From assembly GCF_002101705.1 (NCBI RefSeq), contig NZ_LQPC01000030.1:310001-374000 (forward strand): a stretch of 64,000 bases of DNA. The letters are read 5' to 3'. Under the pieces are notes generated by a model, which was given only the letters and a program-made list of their open reading frames with translations, made no database searches and was not told the origin of the DNA. Below, piece by piece: positions 55,982-64,000 of the stretch; the first letter of the stretch is position 1; each line of letters begins with the position of its first letter. The position numbers were made by a program, and so were the translations under genes. This stretch comes from Mycolicibacterium iranicum (GTDB lineage Bacteria; Actinomycetota; Actinomycetes; Mycobacteriales; Mycobacteriaceae).

Positions 55982-56440
55982 CTAGCCGATCTCCGCGATG
56001 ACTTCGACCTCCACCGGCGCATTGCGCGGTAACTCCGAGACCCCGACCGCCGAGCGAGCATGCGCGCCCGCGTCCCCGAAGATTTCTCCGAACAGCTCCG
56101 ACGCACCGTTGATGACGCCGGGCTGCCCGTCGAAGCCGGGGGCGGAGGCCACGAAGCCCACGACCTTGACCACCTTGACCACCGCGTCGATGCCGACGAG
56201 CGCGTCGATCGCCGCCAACGCGTTGAGTGCACACTGGCGCGCCAGCGCCTTGGCATCTTCTTGCGGCACGTCGGCGCCGACCTTGCCGGTCGCGAGCAGG
56301 TTGCCGTTGTGGATCGGCAGCTGGCCGGCGGTGTAGACGAGGTTCCCGGTGCGCACTGCGGGCACGTAGGCCGCCAGCGGCGCCACCACCTGCGGCAGTT
56401 CGATGCCCAGTTCGGTCAGTCGGGCCGACCAGTGACTCAT
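55982..56440 (-). CDS. RidA/YjgF family deaminase-like protein (Rv3678c type)
   Basis: 152-residue Rid-family protein. LVYTAGQLPI and the C-terminal PVEVEVIAEIG are family features; the arginine used to hydrolyse reactive imines (usually in the C(S)xR segment) is represented by NAPVEVE without an obvious Arg in the canonical place, so classic RidA activity is uncertain. ATG 56440 overlaps the DUF4177 stop as ATGA. The longer upstream frame runs antisense to nothing conserved and was not used. Confidence 0.83.
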   Translation of the reverse strand: MSHWSARLTELGIELPQVVAPLAAYVPAVRTGNLVYTAGQLPIHNGNLLATGKVGADVPQEDAKALARQCALNALAAIDALVGIDAVVKVVKVVGFVASAPGFDGQPGVINGASELFGEIFGDAGAHARSAVGVSELPRNAPVEVEVIAEIG

Positions 56441-56598
56441 TTGGCTCGCTTCAAATATGCGACGTGCTGCTCGCCGGTCGGGCCAGGCAGGACCGAGACG
56501 AGTTCCCAGCCGTCCTCGCCCCACTGGTCGAGGATCTGCTTGGTCGCGTGGGTCAGCAGCGGAACGGTGGCGTATTCCCATTTGGTCGCTTCGCTCAC
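56437..56598 (-). CDS. DUF4177 small protein (Rv3678A type)
   Basis: A 53-residue protein read from the DNA between ridA and the ATPase gene. Starting with GTG 56598 it is SEATKWEYATVPLLTHATKQ, then ILDQWGEDGWELVSVLPGP and a Tyr-Leu-Lys-Arg end. WEYATVPLL and GEDGWELVSV are the DUF4177 hallmarks. Stop and ridA start overlap (ATGA), so the two are coupled. Function unknown. Confidence 0.85.
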   Translation of the reverse strand: MSEATKWEYATVPLLTHATKQILDQWGEDGWELVSVLPGPTGEQHVAYLKRAK

Positions 56599-56660
56599 GC
56601 TGCCCACCTCGTCTGTTCGCTCATGCGGCTGAGCTTATCCGGCCGCCGAGCCGCTATGGC

Positions 56661-56672
56661 TAGCATGCTGGG
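56661..56672 (+). promoter_or_regulatory. Leaderless -10 for the first ArsA-like gene
   Basis: TAGCAT at 56661-56666 is six bases before GTG 56673, consistent with a leaderless transcript. Confidence 0.5.
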
Positions 56673-57716
56673 GTGGCTACCACTTCTCCTGGGACAACGG
56701 ACGGTCCCAAACCGGTCGGCTGGCCGTCGCGCCTGACCAAAGCGCGCCTGCATTTCGTCAGCGGCAAGGGCGGCACCGGCAAATCGACCATCGCCGCGGC
56801 GCTCGCGCTCGCGCTGGCCGCGGGCGGCCGCCGCGTCCTGTTGGTGGAAGTTGAAGGGCGCCAAGGTATTGCGCAACTCTTCGATGTTCCGCCGCTGCCC
56901 TACGAAGAGGTCAAGATCGCGACCGCCGAACGCGGCGGCCAGGTCAACGCGCTGGCGATCGACACCGAAGCCGCGTTCCTCGAGTACCTCGACATGTTCT
57001 ACAACCTGGATCTGGCCGGCCGCGCGATGCGCCGTATCGGCGCGGTCGAGTTCGCGACGACGATCGCGCCCGGCCTTCGGGACGTGCTGCTGACCGGCAA
57101 GATCAAAGAGATCGTCACCCGCACCGACAAGGAGCAGCCACGGGGTAAGGGGTCGAAGTACGACGCGGTGGTCGTCGATTCGCCGCCGACCGGCCGCATC
57201 GCACGCTTCCTCGACGTGACGAAGGCGGTGTCCGATCTCGCCAAGGGCGGTCCGGTGCACTCTCAGGCCGAGGGCGTTGTCAAACTGCTGCACTCCGACC
57301 TGACGGCCATTCACCTGGTGACGCTGCTGGAGGCACTGCCGGTCCAGGAGACGCTGGAGGCGATCACTGAACTGCGGGAAATGGGCCTGCCGATCGGCAG
57401 CGTCATCGTCAACCGCAACATCCCGACCTATCTGGCGCCGGACGATCTGGCCAAAGCTGCCGAGGGAGTCGTCGACGCGGACGCGGTGCAAGCCGGCCTG
57501 CAAGCCGCGGGAATCACGTTGTCGGAGGCCGACTTCGCAGGTCTGCTCACCGAGACGATTCAGCACGCGACTCGGATCGCAGCGCGCGCCGAAAGCGCGC
57601 AGCAGCTGGCCGATCTCGACGTGGCGCGGCTCGATCTGCCCGCGATCGCCGACGGTGTGGACCTCGGAAGCCTGTACGAACTAGCCGAAGAGCTCGCCCA
57701 TCAGGGCGTGCGGTGA
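56673..57716 (+). CDS. ArsA/Get3-like ATPase, first of pair (Rv3679 type)
   Basis: 347-residue deviant-Walker P-loop ATPase. [21 protein letters not shown] carries the signature Lys, followed by [10 protein letters not shown] and [17 protein letters not shown] (switch regions). There is no CxxC as in eukaryotic Get3. In M. tuberculosis this protein and the next (studied as BagA/BagB) act together and are compared with Get3 targeting factors. Arsenic transport is unlikely, since there is no arsB or arsR. Spaced 13 bases from its partner. Confidence 0.87.
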   Translation: MATTSPGTTDGPKPVGWPSRLTKARLHFVSGKGGTGKSTIAAALALALAAGGRRVLLVEVEGRQGIAQLFDVPPLPYEEVKIATAERGGQVNALAIDTEAAFLEYLDMFYNLDLAGRAMRRIGAVEFATTIAPGLRDVLLTGKIKEIVTRTDKEQPRGKGSKYDAVVVDSPPTGRIARFLDVTKAVSDLAKGGPVHSQAEGVVKLLHSDLTAIHLVTLLEALPVQETLEAITELREMGLPIGSVIVNRNIPTYLAPDDLAKAAEGVVDADAVQAGLQAAGITLSEADFAGLLTETIQHATRIAARAESAQQLADLDVARLDLPAIADGVDLGSLYELAEELAHQGVR

Positions 57717-57729
57717 CTGGAGAGAAACG

Positions 57730-58857
57730 ATGAGCACGACCCCGGCAGCCCTCGACATGGCTTCGATCCTGCGCGACACCTCCAACCGCGTCGTGGTGTG
57801 CTGCGGCGCGGGCGGTGTGGGCAAGACGACGACCGCTGCCGCAATGGCGTTGCGGGCGGCCGAATATGGGCGCACCGTCGTCGTGCTGACCATCGATCCG
57901 GCCAAACGGCTCGCGCAGGCGTTGGGCATCCGCAGTCTCGGGAACACGCCTCAGCGGGTGCCGCTGGCACCCGAGGTCACCGGTGAGCTGCACGCGATGA
58001 TGCTCGACATGCGCCGCACGTTCGACGAGATGGTGGTGCAGTACTCCGGGCCGGGTACCGCCGACGCCATTCTGGACAACCAGTTCTACCAAACGGTCGC
58101 CACCTCTCTTGCCGGCACGCAGGAGTACATGGCCATGGAGAAGCTGGGACAGCTTCTGGCAGAAGACAAATGGGACTTGGTGGTCGTCGACACCCCGCCG
58201 TCGCGCAACGCGCTGGACTTCCTGGATGCGCCGAAGCGGTTGGGCAGCTTCATGGACAGCCGGCTGTGGCGGATCCTGTTGGCGCCGGGACGAGGAATCG
58301 GCCGATTGGTGACGGGTGCGATGGGCTTGGCGATGAAGGGGATGTCGACCATCCTCGGCTCGCAAATGCTTTCGGACGCAGCAGCTTTCGTGCAATCCCT
58401 GGACGCGACATTCGGCGGCTTCCGCGAGAAGGCCGACCGCACCTATGAGCTTCTCAAGCGGCGCGGCACCCAGTTCGTCGTGGTGTCGGCACCCGAGCCC
58501 GACGCGCTGCGCGAGGCGTCGTTCTTCGTCGACCGTCTCGCAGGCGAGCACATGCCGCTGGCAGGGTTGATCCTCAACCGCACGCATCCGACGTTGTGTG
58601 AGCTTCATGCCGACAAGGCAGAGGAGGCGGCCGAGGAGCTGGAGAAGTCTCAGCCGGACTCGGTGGCAGCCGCCGCATTGCGCATCCACGCGGCGCGCGC
58701 CTCGACGGCCAAACGGGAAGTCCGTCTGCTGTCCCGGTTCACCGGCGCAAATCCGGCGGTCGCCATCGTCGGCGTCCCATCATTGCCGTTCGACGTGTCC
58801 GACCTCGAAGCGCTGCGGGCTATCGCGGATCAGATCTGCGTCCAAAAGTCGGCCTAG
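57730..58857 (+). CDS. ArsA/Get3-like ATPase, second of pair (Rv3680 type)
   Basis: 375-residue partner of the preceding ATPase. The P-loop is [18 protein letters not shown], without the signature Lys (GAGGVGKT rather than KGGVGKT), the usual difference between the two subunits. [16 protein letters not shown] is the switch I Asp region and [18 protein letters not shown] switch II. The helical middle has long Met-rich stretches ([17 protein letters not shown]) that could bind a hydrophobic client. Ribosome site GGAGAGA before the ATG. Confidence 0.87.
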   Translation: MSTTPAALDMASILRDTSNRVVVCCGAGGVGKTTTAAAMALRAAEYGRTVVVLTIDPAKRLAQALGIRSLGNTPQRVPLAPEVTGELHAMMLDMRRTFDEMVVQYSGPGTADAILDNQFYQTVATSLAGTQEYMAMEKLGQLLAEDKWDLVVVDTPPSRNALDFLDAPKRLGSFMDSRLWRILLAPGRGIGRLVTGAMGLAMKGMSTILGSQMLSDAAAFVQSLDATFGGFREKADRTYELLKRRGTQFVVVSAPEPDALREASFFVDRLAGEHMPLAGLILNRTHPTLCELHADKAEEAAEELEKSQPDSVAAAALRIHAARASTAKREVRLLSRFTGANPAVAIVGVPSLPFDVSDLEALRAIADQICVQKSA

Positions 58858-58864
58858 GAAGCGC

Positions 58865-58896
58865 CGGACGCCGCGCCCAGGCAAGCGCGGCGTCCG
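58865..58896. terminator. Terminator between convergent ATPase and whiB4 genes
   Basis: CGGACGCCGCGC and GCGCGGCGTCCG form a perfect 12-base stem with an eight-base loop, eight bases after the plus-strand stop. Confidence 0.7.
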
Positions 58897-58984
58897 TCGA
58901 TCCAGGTTTGTGGTGTCTGACAGATGAGCCAACCCGCGAATCAGGCAATCGCGGCTTAATTGCTGCCAAACCCCGCCGGACTAA

Positions 58985-59341
58985 TTAGCCAGCAGTGCGG
59001 TGTTTGCGCTGAGCGGCAAAAAAGTCAGCCCAGGAAACAACCTCGGGGTGCTGCTTGAGGAGTGCGCGACGTTGACGCTCGGTCATGCCTCCCCACACAC
59101 CGAACTCCACGCGATTGTCCAGGGCGTCGGCACCGCATTCCGCGATCACCGGGCAGTGCCGGCAGATCACCGCGGCTTTGCGCTGCGCGGCCCCTCGGAC
59201 GAACAGCTCGTCCGGATCGGTCTGGCGACACCGAGCCTGCGAAACCCAAGCAATACGGGCTTCTGCCTCTTTACCCTGCACAATAAGCTGGGCAGATGGA
59301 TTCAAGGTGGTGTTACGAGCCGCGGGCTTGATAGTTGACAC
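58985..59341 (-). CDS. whiB4: WhiB-family iron-sulfur redox regulator WhiB4
   Basis: 118 residues. The four cluster cysteines are Cys38, Cys60, Cys63 and Cys69 (C...CRHC...C), followed by the turn GVWGGMTERQRR, the WhiB signature, and a basic end. In M. tuberculosis WhiB4 responds to oxygen and oxidants and controls redox genes and nucleoid compaction. Its place between the ArsA-like pair and ponA2 matches. Divergent from ponA2 across a 298-base gap. Confidence 0.95.
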   Translation of the reverse strand: MSTIKPAARNTTLNPSAQLIVQGKEAEARIAWVSQARCRQTDPDELFVRGAAQRKAAVICRHCPVIAECGADALDNRVEFGVWGGMTERQRRALLKQHPEVVSWADFFAAQRKHRTAG

Positions 59342-59639
59342 CAGCGATCCCCTTATCGTTCTGGCCGCGCCCCGACAACGCAGACGACTGTTTACCCTCG
59401 CGTCGATCGCTAGTGCGATCTACGCCACATTGCGAGTACTGGGTGTGACCTGCATCGCACTGTGCGCTCAATTTAGGTGGTCACGGGCGTTCTGCGCAAT
59501 ACATTCGTGACCACTTTTTTGGGACGACCGTGCCGTCAAATGTGTACAGTGCCGAACTTCGGCGTTTGACATGCCCTGACATGAGAGATCCGAGCTGCTC
59601 GATAGAGGCTCTGCCGATACTCGTCGCTAGTCTGTACGC
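59342..59639. promoter_or_regulatory. whiB4/ponA2 divergent region
   Basis: 298 bases without an annotated gene. It holds a Crp-like sequence TGTGACCTGCATCGCA (59444-59459, nine of ten conserved bases) about 100 bases upstream of whiB4, an intrinsic terminator (59477-59520) and the ponA2 -10 TAGTCT (59628-59633), six bases before the ATG, implying a leaderless ponA2 transcript. Confidence 0.5.
59477..59520 (+). terminator. Intrinsic terminator with T6 tract upstream of ponA2
   Basis: GTGGTCACG (59477-59485) and CGTGACCAC (59506-59514) form a perfect 9-base stem with a 20-base loop, directly followed by TTTTTT (59515-59520). No plus-strand gene ends nearby, so the terminated transcript is unknown. 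Confidence 0.65.
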
Positions 59640-62102
59640 ATGCCGGAGCACCCCCCGACACGCCCGCCGCGCGCGGTGACGGTCATCAAGCTCGCCTGGT
59701 GCGTCCTGCTCGCCAGCGTCGTCGTCGCCGGCCTGATGTTTCCCGTCGTCGGTGGGTTCGGCCTGGTGTCCAACCGCGCCTCCGATGTCGTTGCCAACGG
59801 TTCCGCGCAGTTGGTGGAGGGCGAGGTGCCTCAGGTCTCCACGATGACCGACGCCAAGGGCAACATCATCGCCTGGCTCTACACCCAGCGACGCTTCGAA
59901 GTTCCCAGCGATCAAATCGCCAACACGATGAAGCTGGCGATCGTCTCCATCGAGGACAAAAGGTTTGCCGACCACAACGGCGTCGACTGGCAGGGCACTC
60001 TGACGGGCCTGTCCGGGTATCTGTCGGGCAACCTCGACACCCGCGGCGGCTCGACCATCGAGCAGCAGTACGTGAAGAACTATCAGCTGCTGGTGATCGC
60101 CCAGACCGACGCCGAGAAGCGCGCCGCGATCGAGACCACGCCCGCGCGCAAGCTGCGCGAGATCCGCATGGCGTTGACGCTGGACAAGACGTTCACCAAG
60201 CCCGAGATCCTGACGCGCTACCTCAATCTGGTGTCCTTCGGTAACAACGCGTTCGGCGTACAGGACGCCGCCCAGACATACTTCGGGATCAACGCCTCGG
60301 AGCTGAACTGGCAGCAGGCGGCACTGCTGGCCGGCATGGTGCAGTCGACGAGCACGCTGAACCCCTATACCAATCCTGATGGCGCGCTGGCCCGTCGCAA
60401 CGTCGTGCTCGACACCATGATCGAGAACCTGCCCGAGTACGCCGAGGAGCTGCGCGCGGCTCGTCAGCAGCCGCTCGGCATCCTGCCGCAGCCCAAGGAG
60501 CTACCCAGGGGCTGCATCGCCGCGGGTGACCGTGCGTTCTTCTGCGACTACGTGCTGGACTACCTCGCCAGGGCGGGCATCAGCAAGGACCAGGTGGCCA
60601 AGGGCGGCTACCTGATCAAGACGACGTTGGAGCCCGACGTCCAGGCGTCGGTCAAGAACGCGATCACCCAGTTCGCCAGCCCCGATTTGCCCGGTGTCGC
60701 GAGCGTGATGAGCGTGATCAAACCCGGCAAGGAATCGCATCCGGTTCTCGCGATGGCGAGCAACCGCACCTACGGCCTCAATCTCGATGCCGGCGAGACG
60801 ATGCAGCCGCAGCCGTTCTCCCTGGTGGGCAACGGTGCGGGGTCGGTGTTCAAGATCTTCACCACCGCCGCAGCCATGGAGATGGGGATGGGCATCAACG
60901 CCCAGCTGGACTCCCCGTCGCGTTTCGAAGCGAAAGGCTTGGGAAGCGGCGGTGCGCGGGGCTGCCCGCCGGCCACCTGGTGTGTGCAGAACGCCGGCAA
61001 CTACCGGGGCACGATGAGCGTCACCGACGCGTTGGCGACCTCACCGAACACGGCGTTCGCGAAGCTGATCGCTCAGGTAGGTGTGCAGCGGACCGTCGAC
61101 ATGGCGGTGCGCCTGGGCCTGCGGTCCTACGCGTTGCCCGGTACGGCCCGTGACTACGACCCCGAGAGCAACGAGAGCCTGGCCGATTTCGTGAAGCGTC
61201 AGAACATCGGCTCGTTCACCCTGGGCCCGATCGAGGTGAATGCCCTGGAACTGTCGAACGTGGCGGCGACGCTTGCCTCGGGCGGCACGTGGTGCCCGCC
61301 GAATCCGATCGCCGAGCTCTATGACCGATACGGCGAGCCGGTGTCGGTGACGACCGAGACGTGCGAGCAGGTGGTTCCCGAGGGCCTCGCCAACACCCTG
61401 GCCAACGCGATGAGCAAGGACGACACGGGAGCGGGTACCGCGGCAGGCGCTGCCGGGTCGGTCGGCTGGAGCCTGCCGATGTCGGGCAAGACGGGCACCA
61501 CCGAGGCCAACCGCTCGTCGGCCTTCCTGGGTTTCACCAACCAGTACGCGGCCGCGAGCTACATCTACGACGACTCGCCCGCGCCGACGGAGCTGTGCTC
61601 GTTCCCTCTGCGACAGTGCGGTTCGGGAAACCTGTTCGGCGGCAACGAGCCGGCCAGGACGTGGTTCACCGCGATGCAGCCGATCGCAACGGCGTTCGGT
61701 GATGTGGCACTGCCTCCGACCGATCCTCGGTACGTGGAGGGAGCACCGGGCTCGCGGGTGCCGAGTGTCGCAGGCTTGAGCCAGGACACCGCCCGGCAGC
61801 GGCTACGTGAGGCAGGTTTCCAGGTCGCCGACCAGGCGACGCCGGTCAACAGCGCGTCGTCCTACGGCACGGTGGTCGGTACGTCGCCGAGTGGCCAGAC
61901 GGTGCCCGGCTCGATTGTCACGATCCAGATCTCAAACGGCATCGCGCCGGCACCTCCTCCGCCGCCGCCTGGGGCTCCGCCGGGAGGCCCTCCGCCGCCG
62001 GTGGGGCAGACGGTCATTCAGATCCCTGGCCTGCCACCGATCACGGTGCCCGTGCTGGGACCGCCGCCGCCACCCGCGCCGCCGCCACCGCCGCCGGGCT
62101 GA
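59640..62102 (+). CDS. ponA2: Class A penicillin-binding protein with PASTA domain
   Basis: Bifunctional peptidoglycan glycosyltransferase/transpeptidase, 820 residues. Membrane anchor about 14-36. GT51 part: IVSIEDKRFADHNGVDW and RGGSTIEQQYVKN with catalytic glutamates. Transpeptidase motifs: SVFK in GAGSVFKIF, SPN in ATSPNTAFAKL and KTGTTE in MSGKTGTTEAN. A single PASTA domain (about 705-765, VPSVAGLSQDTARQRLREAGF) and a 50-residue Pro/Gly tail end the protein. The PASTA and partner WhiB4 fit the PonA2 role in dormancy and stress survival. Confidence 0.95.
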   Translation: MPEHPPTRPPRAVTVIKLAWCVLLASVVVAGLMFPVVGGFGLVSNRASDVVANGSAQLVEGEVPQVSTMTDAKGNIIAWLYTQRRFEVPSDQIANTMKLAIVSIEDKRFADHNGVDWQGTLTGLSGYLSGNLDTRGGSTIEQQYVKNYQLLVIAQTDAEKRAAIETTPARKLREIRMALTLDKTFTKPEILTRYLNLVSFGNNAFGVQDAAQTYFGINASELNWQQAALLAGMVQSTSTLNPYTNPDGALARRNVVLDTMIENLPEYAEELRAARQQPLGILPQPKELPRGCIAAGDRAFFCDYVLDYLARAGISKDQVAKGGYLIKTTLEPDVQASVKNAITQFASPDLPGVASVMSVIKPGKESHPVLAMASNRTYGLNLDAGETMQPQPFSLVGNGAGSVFKIFTTAAAMEMGMGINAQLDSPSRFEAKGLGSGGARGCPPATWCVQNAGNYRGTMSVTDALATSPNTAFAKLIAQVGVQRTVDMAVRLGLRSYALPGTARDYDPESNESLADFVKRQNIGSFTLGPIEVNALELSNVAATLASGGTWCPPNPIAELYDRYGEPVSVTTETCEQVVPEGLANTLANAMSKDDTGAGTAAGAAGSVGWSLPMSGKTGTTEANRSSAFLGFTNQYAAASYIYDDSPAPTELCSFPLRQCGSGNLFGGNEPARTWFTAMQPIATAFGDVALPPTDPRYVEGAPGSRVPSVAGLSQDTARQRLREAGFQVADQATPVNSASSYGTVVGTSPSGQTVPGSIVTIQISNGIAPAPPPPPPGAPPGGPPPPVGQTVIQIPGLPPITVPVLGPPPPPAPPPPPPG

Positions 62103-62135
62103 CCCCGACAGACTGTCCCTCACAGGCTCTGGCAG

Positions 62136-62148
62136 TAGTCTGGCGTTC
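62136..62148 (+). promoter_or_regulatory. Leaderless -10 for the metallophosphoesterase
   Basis: TAGTCT at 62136-62141, seven bases before ATG 62149. The same hexamer is used by ponA2. Confidence 0.5.
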
Positions 62149-63111
62149 ATGTCTGCTTCAGCCGGTGACATTCTGAAGACCACGGCCGTCGCCTCCATCG
62201 GCACCCTGGTCGCGGGCATCGCATATGGATCGCTGATCGAACGCAATGCCTTCGTCATGCGGGAGGCGACGATGCCGGTGCTCTCGCCGGGCTCCTCGCC
62301 GCTGAAGGTGCTGCACATCAGCGACATCCACATGCGGCCCGGGCAGCGTCGCAAGCAGGCATGGCTGCGCGACCTGGCCCGCTGGGAGCCCGATCTCGTC
62401 GTGAACACCGGCGACAACCTGTCCCACCCCAAGGCCGTTCCTTCGGTGGTGCAGGCGCTCGGTGACCTGTTGGCGGTCCCCGGCGTCTTCGTCTTCGGCA
62501 GCAACGACTACTTCGCGCCGAAGCTGAAGAACCCCGCGAACTATCTGACGAAGCCGACCCGCCGGATCCACGGCGAGCCGCTGCCCTGGCAGGACCTGCG
62601 GGCGGCGTTCACCGAGCGGGGCTGGCTGGACATGACTCATACGCGTCGCGAATTCGAGGTGGCCGGCCTGCACATCGCTGCCGCCGGCGTCGACGATCCG
62701 CACCTGACCCGCGACCGTTACGACACCATCGCCGGCCCGGCGAGCCCGGCTGCGAACCTGACGCTCGGGTTGACGCACTCCCCCGAACCTCGGGTTCTCG
62801 ATCGCTTCGCCGCCGACGGCTACCAGCTGGTGATGGCCGGCCACACCCACGGCGGCCAGCTGTGCCTGCCGTTCTACGGCGCGATCGTCACCAACTGCGA
62901 ACTCGACCGGTCCCGCGTCAAGGGTCCGTCGCGGTGGGGTGCCCGCACCCAGCTACATGTGTCCGCGGGTATCGGCACGTCGCCGTACGCACCGCTGCGC
63001 TTCTGCTGCCGTCCCGAGGCGACGTTGCTGACATTGGTCGCCGCGCCGACCGGCGGTTCCGACACCGGCTCACGAGCCGGCCAGCAGCACCCGACCGTAT
63101 CGGCGCGGTGA
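62149..63111 (+). CDS. Calcineurin-like metallophosphoesterase (Rv3683 type)
   Basis: 320-residue phosphoesterase. The metal motifs are in order: [23 protein letters not shown] (for GNHD) and GHTHGGQ. The N-terminus has a hydrophobic stretch ([16 protein letters not shown]), probably a membrane anchor, as in YkuE-type enzymes that act on membrane lipids or peptidoglycan precursors. Substrate unknown. ATG 62149 is supported by the leaderless -10; the longer frame overlaps ponA2. Its stop overlaps the next start as GTGA. Confidence 0.88.
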   Translation: MSASAGDILKTTAVASIGTLVAGIAYGSLIERNAFVMREATMPVLSPGSSPLKVLHISDIHMRPGQRRKQAWLRDLARWEPDLVVNTGDNLSHPKAVPSVVQALGDLLAVPGVFVFGSNDYFAPKLKNPANYLTKPTRRIHGEPLPWQDLRAAFTERGWLDMTHTRREFEVAGLHIAAAGVDDPHLTRDRYDTIAGPASPAANLTLGLTHSPEPRVLDRFAADGYQLVMAGHTHGGQLCLPFYGAIVTNCELDRSRVKGPSRWGARTQLHVSAGIGTSPYAPLRFCCRPEATLLTLVAAPTGGSDTGSRAGQQHPTVSAR

Positions 63112-64000
63112 GCCCGCCTGTCCTTTGTCGCCGCCAGTCGCGGGCGTGGGTGGACAATGCGGTCCGGCTGATCGAGGCCGACGCGCGCCGCAGCGCCGAT
63201 ACCCACCTGCTCCGCTATCCGCTGCCGTCGAGCTGGTCGGGTGATGTCGATGTCGCGCTCTACCTCAAGGACGAGACGACCCACATCACCGGCAGTCTGA
63301 AGCACCGGCTGGCGCGCTCGCTGTTCCTCTATGCGCTGTGCAACGGATGGATCGGTGAGGACACCACTGTCATCGAGGCGTCGTCGGGTTCGACGGCCGT
63401 GTCGGAGGCGTACTTCGCGGCGATGCTCGGGTTGCCGTTCATCGCGGTGATGCCGGCCTCGACGAGCGCGTCGAAGATCGCACTGATCGAATCACAGGGC
63501 GGCCGTTGCCATTTCGTCTCAGAGTCAGCTCAGGTCTATGCCGAGGCGCAGCGACTGGCAGACGAGACCGGCGGACATTACCTCGATCAGTTCACCAACG
63601 CCGAGCGGGCCACGGACTGGCGCGGCAACAACAACATCGCGGAGTCGATCTTCGAGCAGCTCGGCGAAGAGACCCACCCGGTGCCGGAATGGATCGTGGT
63701 GGGGGCGGGCACGGGCGGGACGAGCGCGACAATCGGCCGCTACATCCGCTATCGGCGCTACCCGACGCGCCTGTGCGTGGTGGATCCCGAGAACTCCGCG
63801 TTCTTCCCGTCCTACGAGCGCGACGATCCCGCCTATGTGACGGGAAAGTCGTCGCGGATCGAGGGAATCGGCCGTCCCCGTGTCGAGCCGTCGTTCCTGC
63901 CGGGTGTGGTGGATCGGATGGTGTCGGTTCCCGACAACGCATCTGTCGCCGCTGCCCACCACGTCAGCCGGGTGCTGGGTCGGCGCGTGGGCCCGTCGAC
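63108..64000 (+). CDS. Cysteine synthase-like PLP enzyme, 3' end beyond window
   Basis: 297 residues visible. Fold-type II PLP enzyme of the CysK/CBS family, Rv3684 type. The PLP lysine is Lys65 in TGSLKHRLA (cysteine synthases have GxxKDR; Asp is His here). The substrate loop is [19 protein letters not shown] and the phosphate loop [16 protein letters not shown]. Activity could be cysteine synthase, desulfhydrase or another beta-elimination; it is not classical CysK. GTG start overlaps the phosphoesterase stop, so translation is coupled. The C-terminus is cut by the window edge. Confidence 0.85.
   Translation, partial: MSPPVLCRRQSRAWVDNAVRLIEADARRSADTHLLRYPLPSSWSGDVDVALYLKDETTHITGSLKHRLARSLFLYALCNGWIGEDTTVIEASSGSTAVSEAYFAAMLGLPFIAVMPASTSASKIALIESQGGRCHFVSESAQVYAEAQRLADETGGHYLDQFTNAERATDWRGNNNIAESIFEQLGEETHPVPEWIVVGAGTGGTSATIGRYIRYRRYPTRLCVVDPENSAFFPSYERDDPAYVTGKSSRIEGIGRPRVEPSFLPGVVDRMVSVPDNASVAAAHHVSRVLGRRVGPS

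Noticed and set aside
56673..58857. Arsenic resistance operon
   Set aside because: Only ArsA-like ATPases are present, without arsB, arsC or arsR; the pair matches the mycobacterial Get3-like proteins.

Overview
This is high-GC actinobacterial DNA from a mycobacterium, most likely a non-tuberculous, fast-growing Mycolicibacterium-type species. The evidence is the gene set (whiB4, marP, ponA2, lpqG, ssd/tad locus, paired ArsA-like ATPases), frequent GTG starts, many leaderless TANNNT promoters, and gene order. From memory, the order follows the M. tuberculosis stretch Rv3608c-Rv3684. It lacks the espACD, PE/PPE and dpp blocks and carries several insertions of its own. No insertion sequences, prophage or CRISPR arrays were seen.

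Layout. 1-3.8 kb: folate genes folP (cut by the window edge) and folE behind ftsH, minus strand. 4-12 kb: ephA, a SIMPL-domain lipoprotein, an orphan molybdopterin oxidoreductase, then the minus-strand series dacB-like, metalloprotease, tilS, hpt. 12-14.7 kb: ppa, an isolated OHCU decarboxylase, a short LLM-like protein, and a TerC-family membrane protein under a yybP-ykoY (Mn2+) riboswitch. 14.9-24.2 kb: an envelope or secondary-metabolism block with a poly-amino-acid-synthetase-like A-T-membrane protein translationally coupled to an M1-type peptidase and a MOP-type flippase, then galE and a GT-C-like membrane protein. 24.3-26.5 kb: three secreted proteins (CAP, proline-repeat, L,D-transpeptidase). 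26.8-37.5 kb: tRNA-Thr, holB, adenylate cyclase, topA, cspA, MrfA/Hrq1-type helicase, Rv3651-type sensor. 37.5-43.3 kb: a Ser/Thr kinase and a complete small tad pilus operon (ssd, tadA, tadB, tadC, Flp-like pilin, TadE, TadG).

43.4-45.8 kb holds two noncoding RNAs around a HAD phosphatase: 6C sRNA on the minus strand and the 6S-like Ms1 RNA on the plus strand, followed by a degenerate Fic-fold protein. 45.9-64 kb: acs, LapA-like protein, serine protease, holin-like protein, ephE, marP, NUDIX, thioredoxin-like protein, nth, crp, a metallo-beta-lactamase-fold protein, ridA, a 53-residue DUF4177 protein, two ArsA/Get3-like ATPases, whiB4, ponA2, a metallophosphoesterase and a truncated cysteine-synthase-like enzyme.

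The strongest points for follow-up are the riboswitch, whose aptamer strand doubles as the anti-Shine-Dalgarno arm; the Pls-like synthetase/peptidase/flippase island; the two structural RNAs; the Fic-fold protein with a destroyed active site; a probable CTG start in tadE; and a Crp-like site over the -10 of leaderless acs. Synteny and family statements rest on recalled knowledge, not on a database search.
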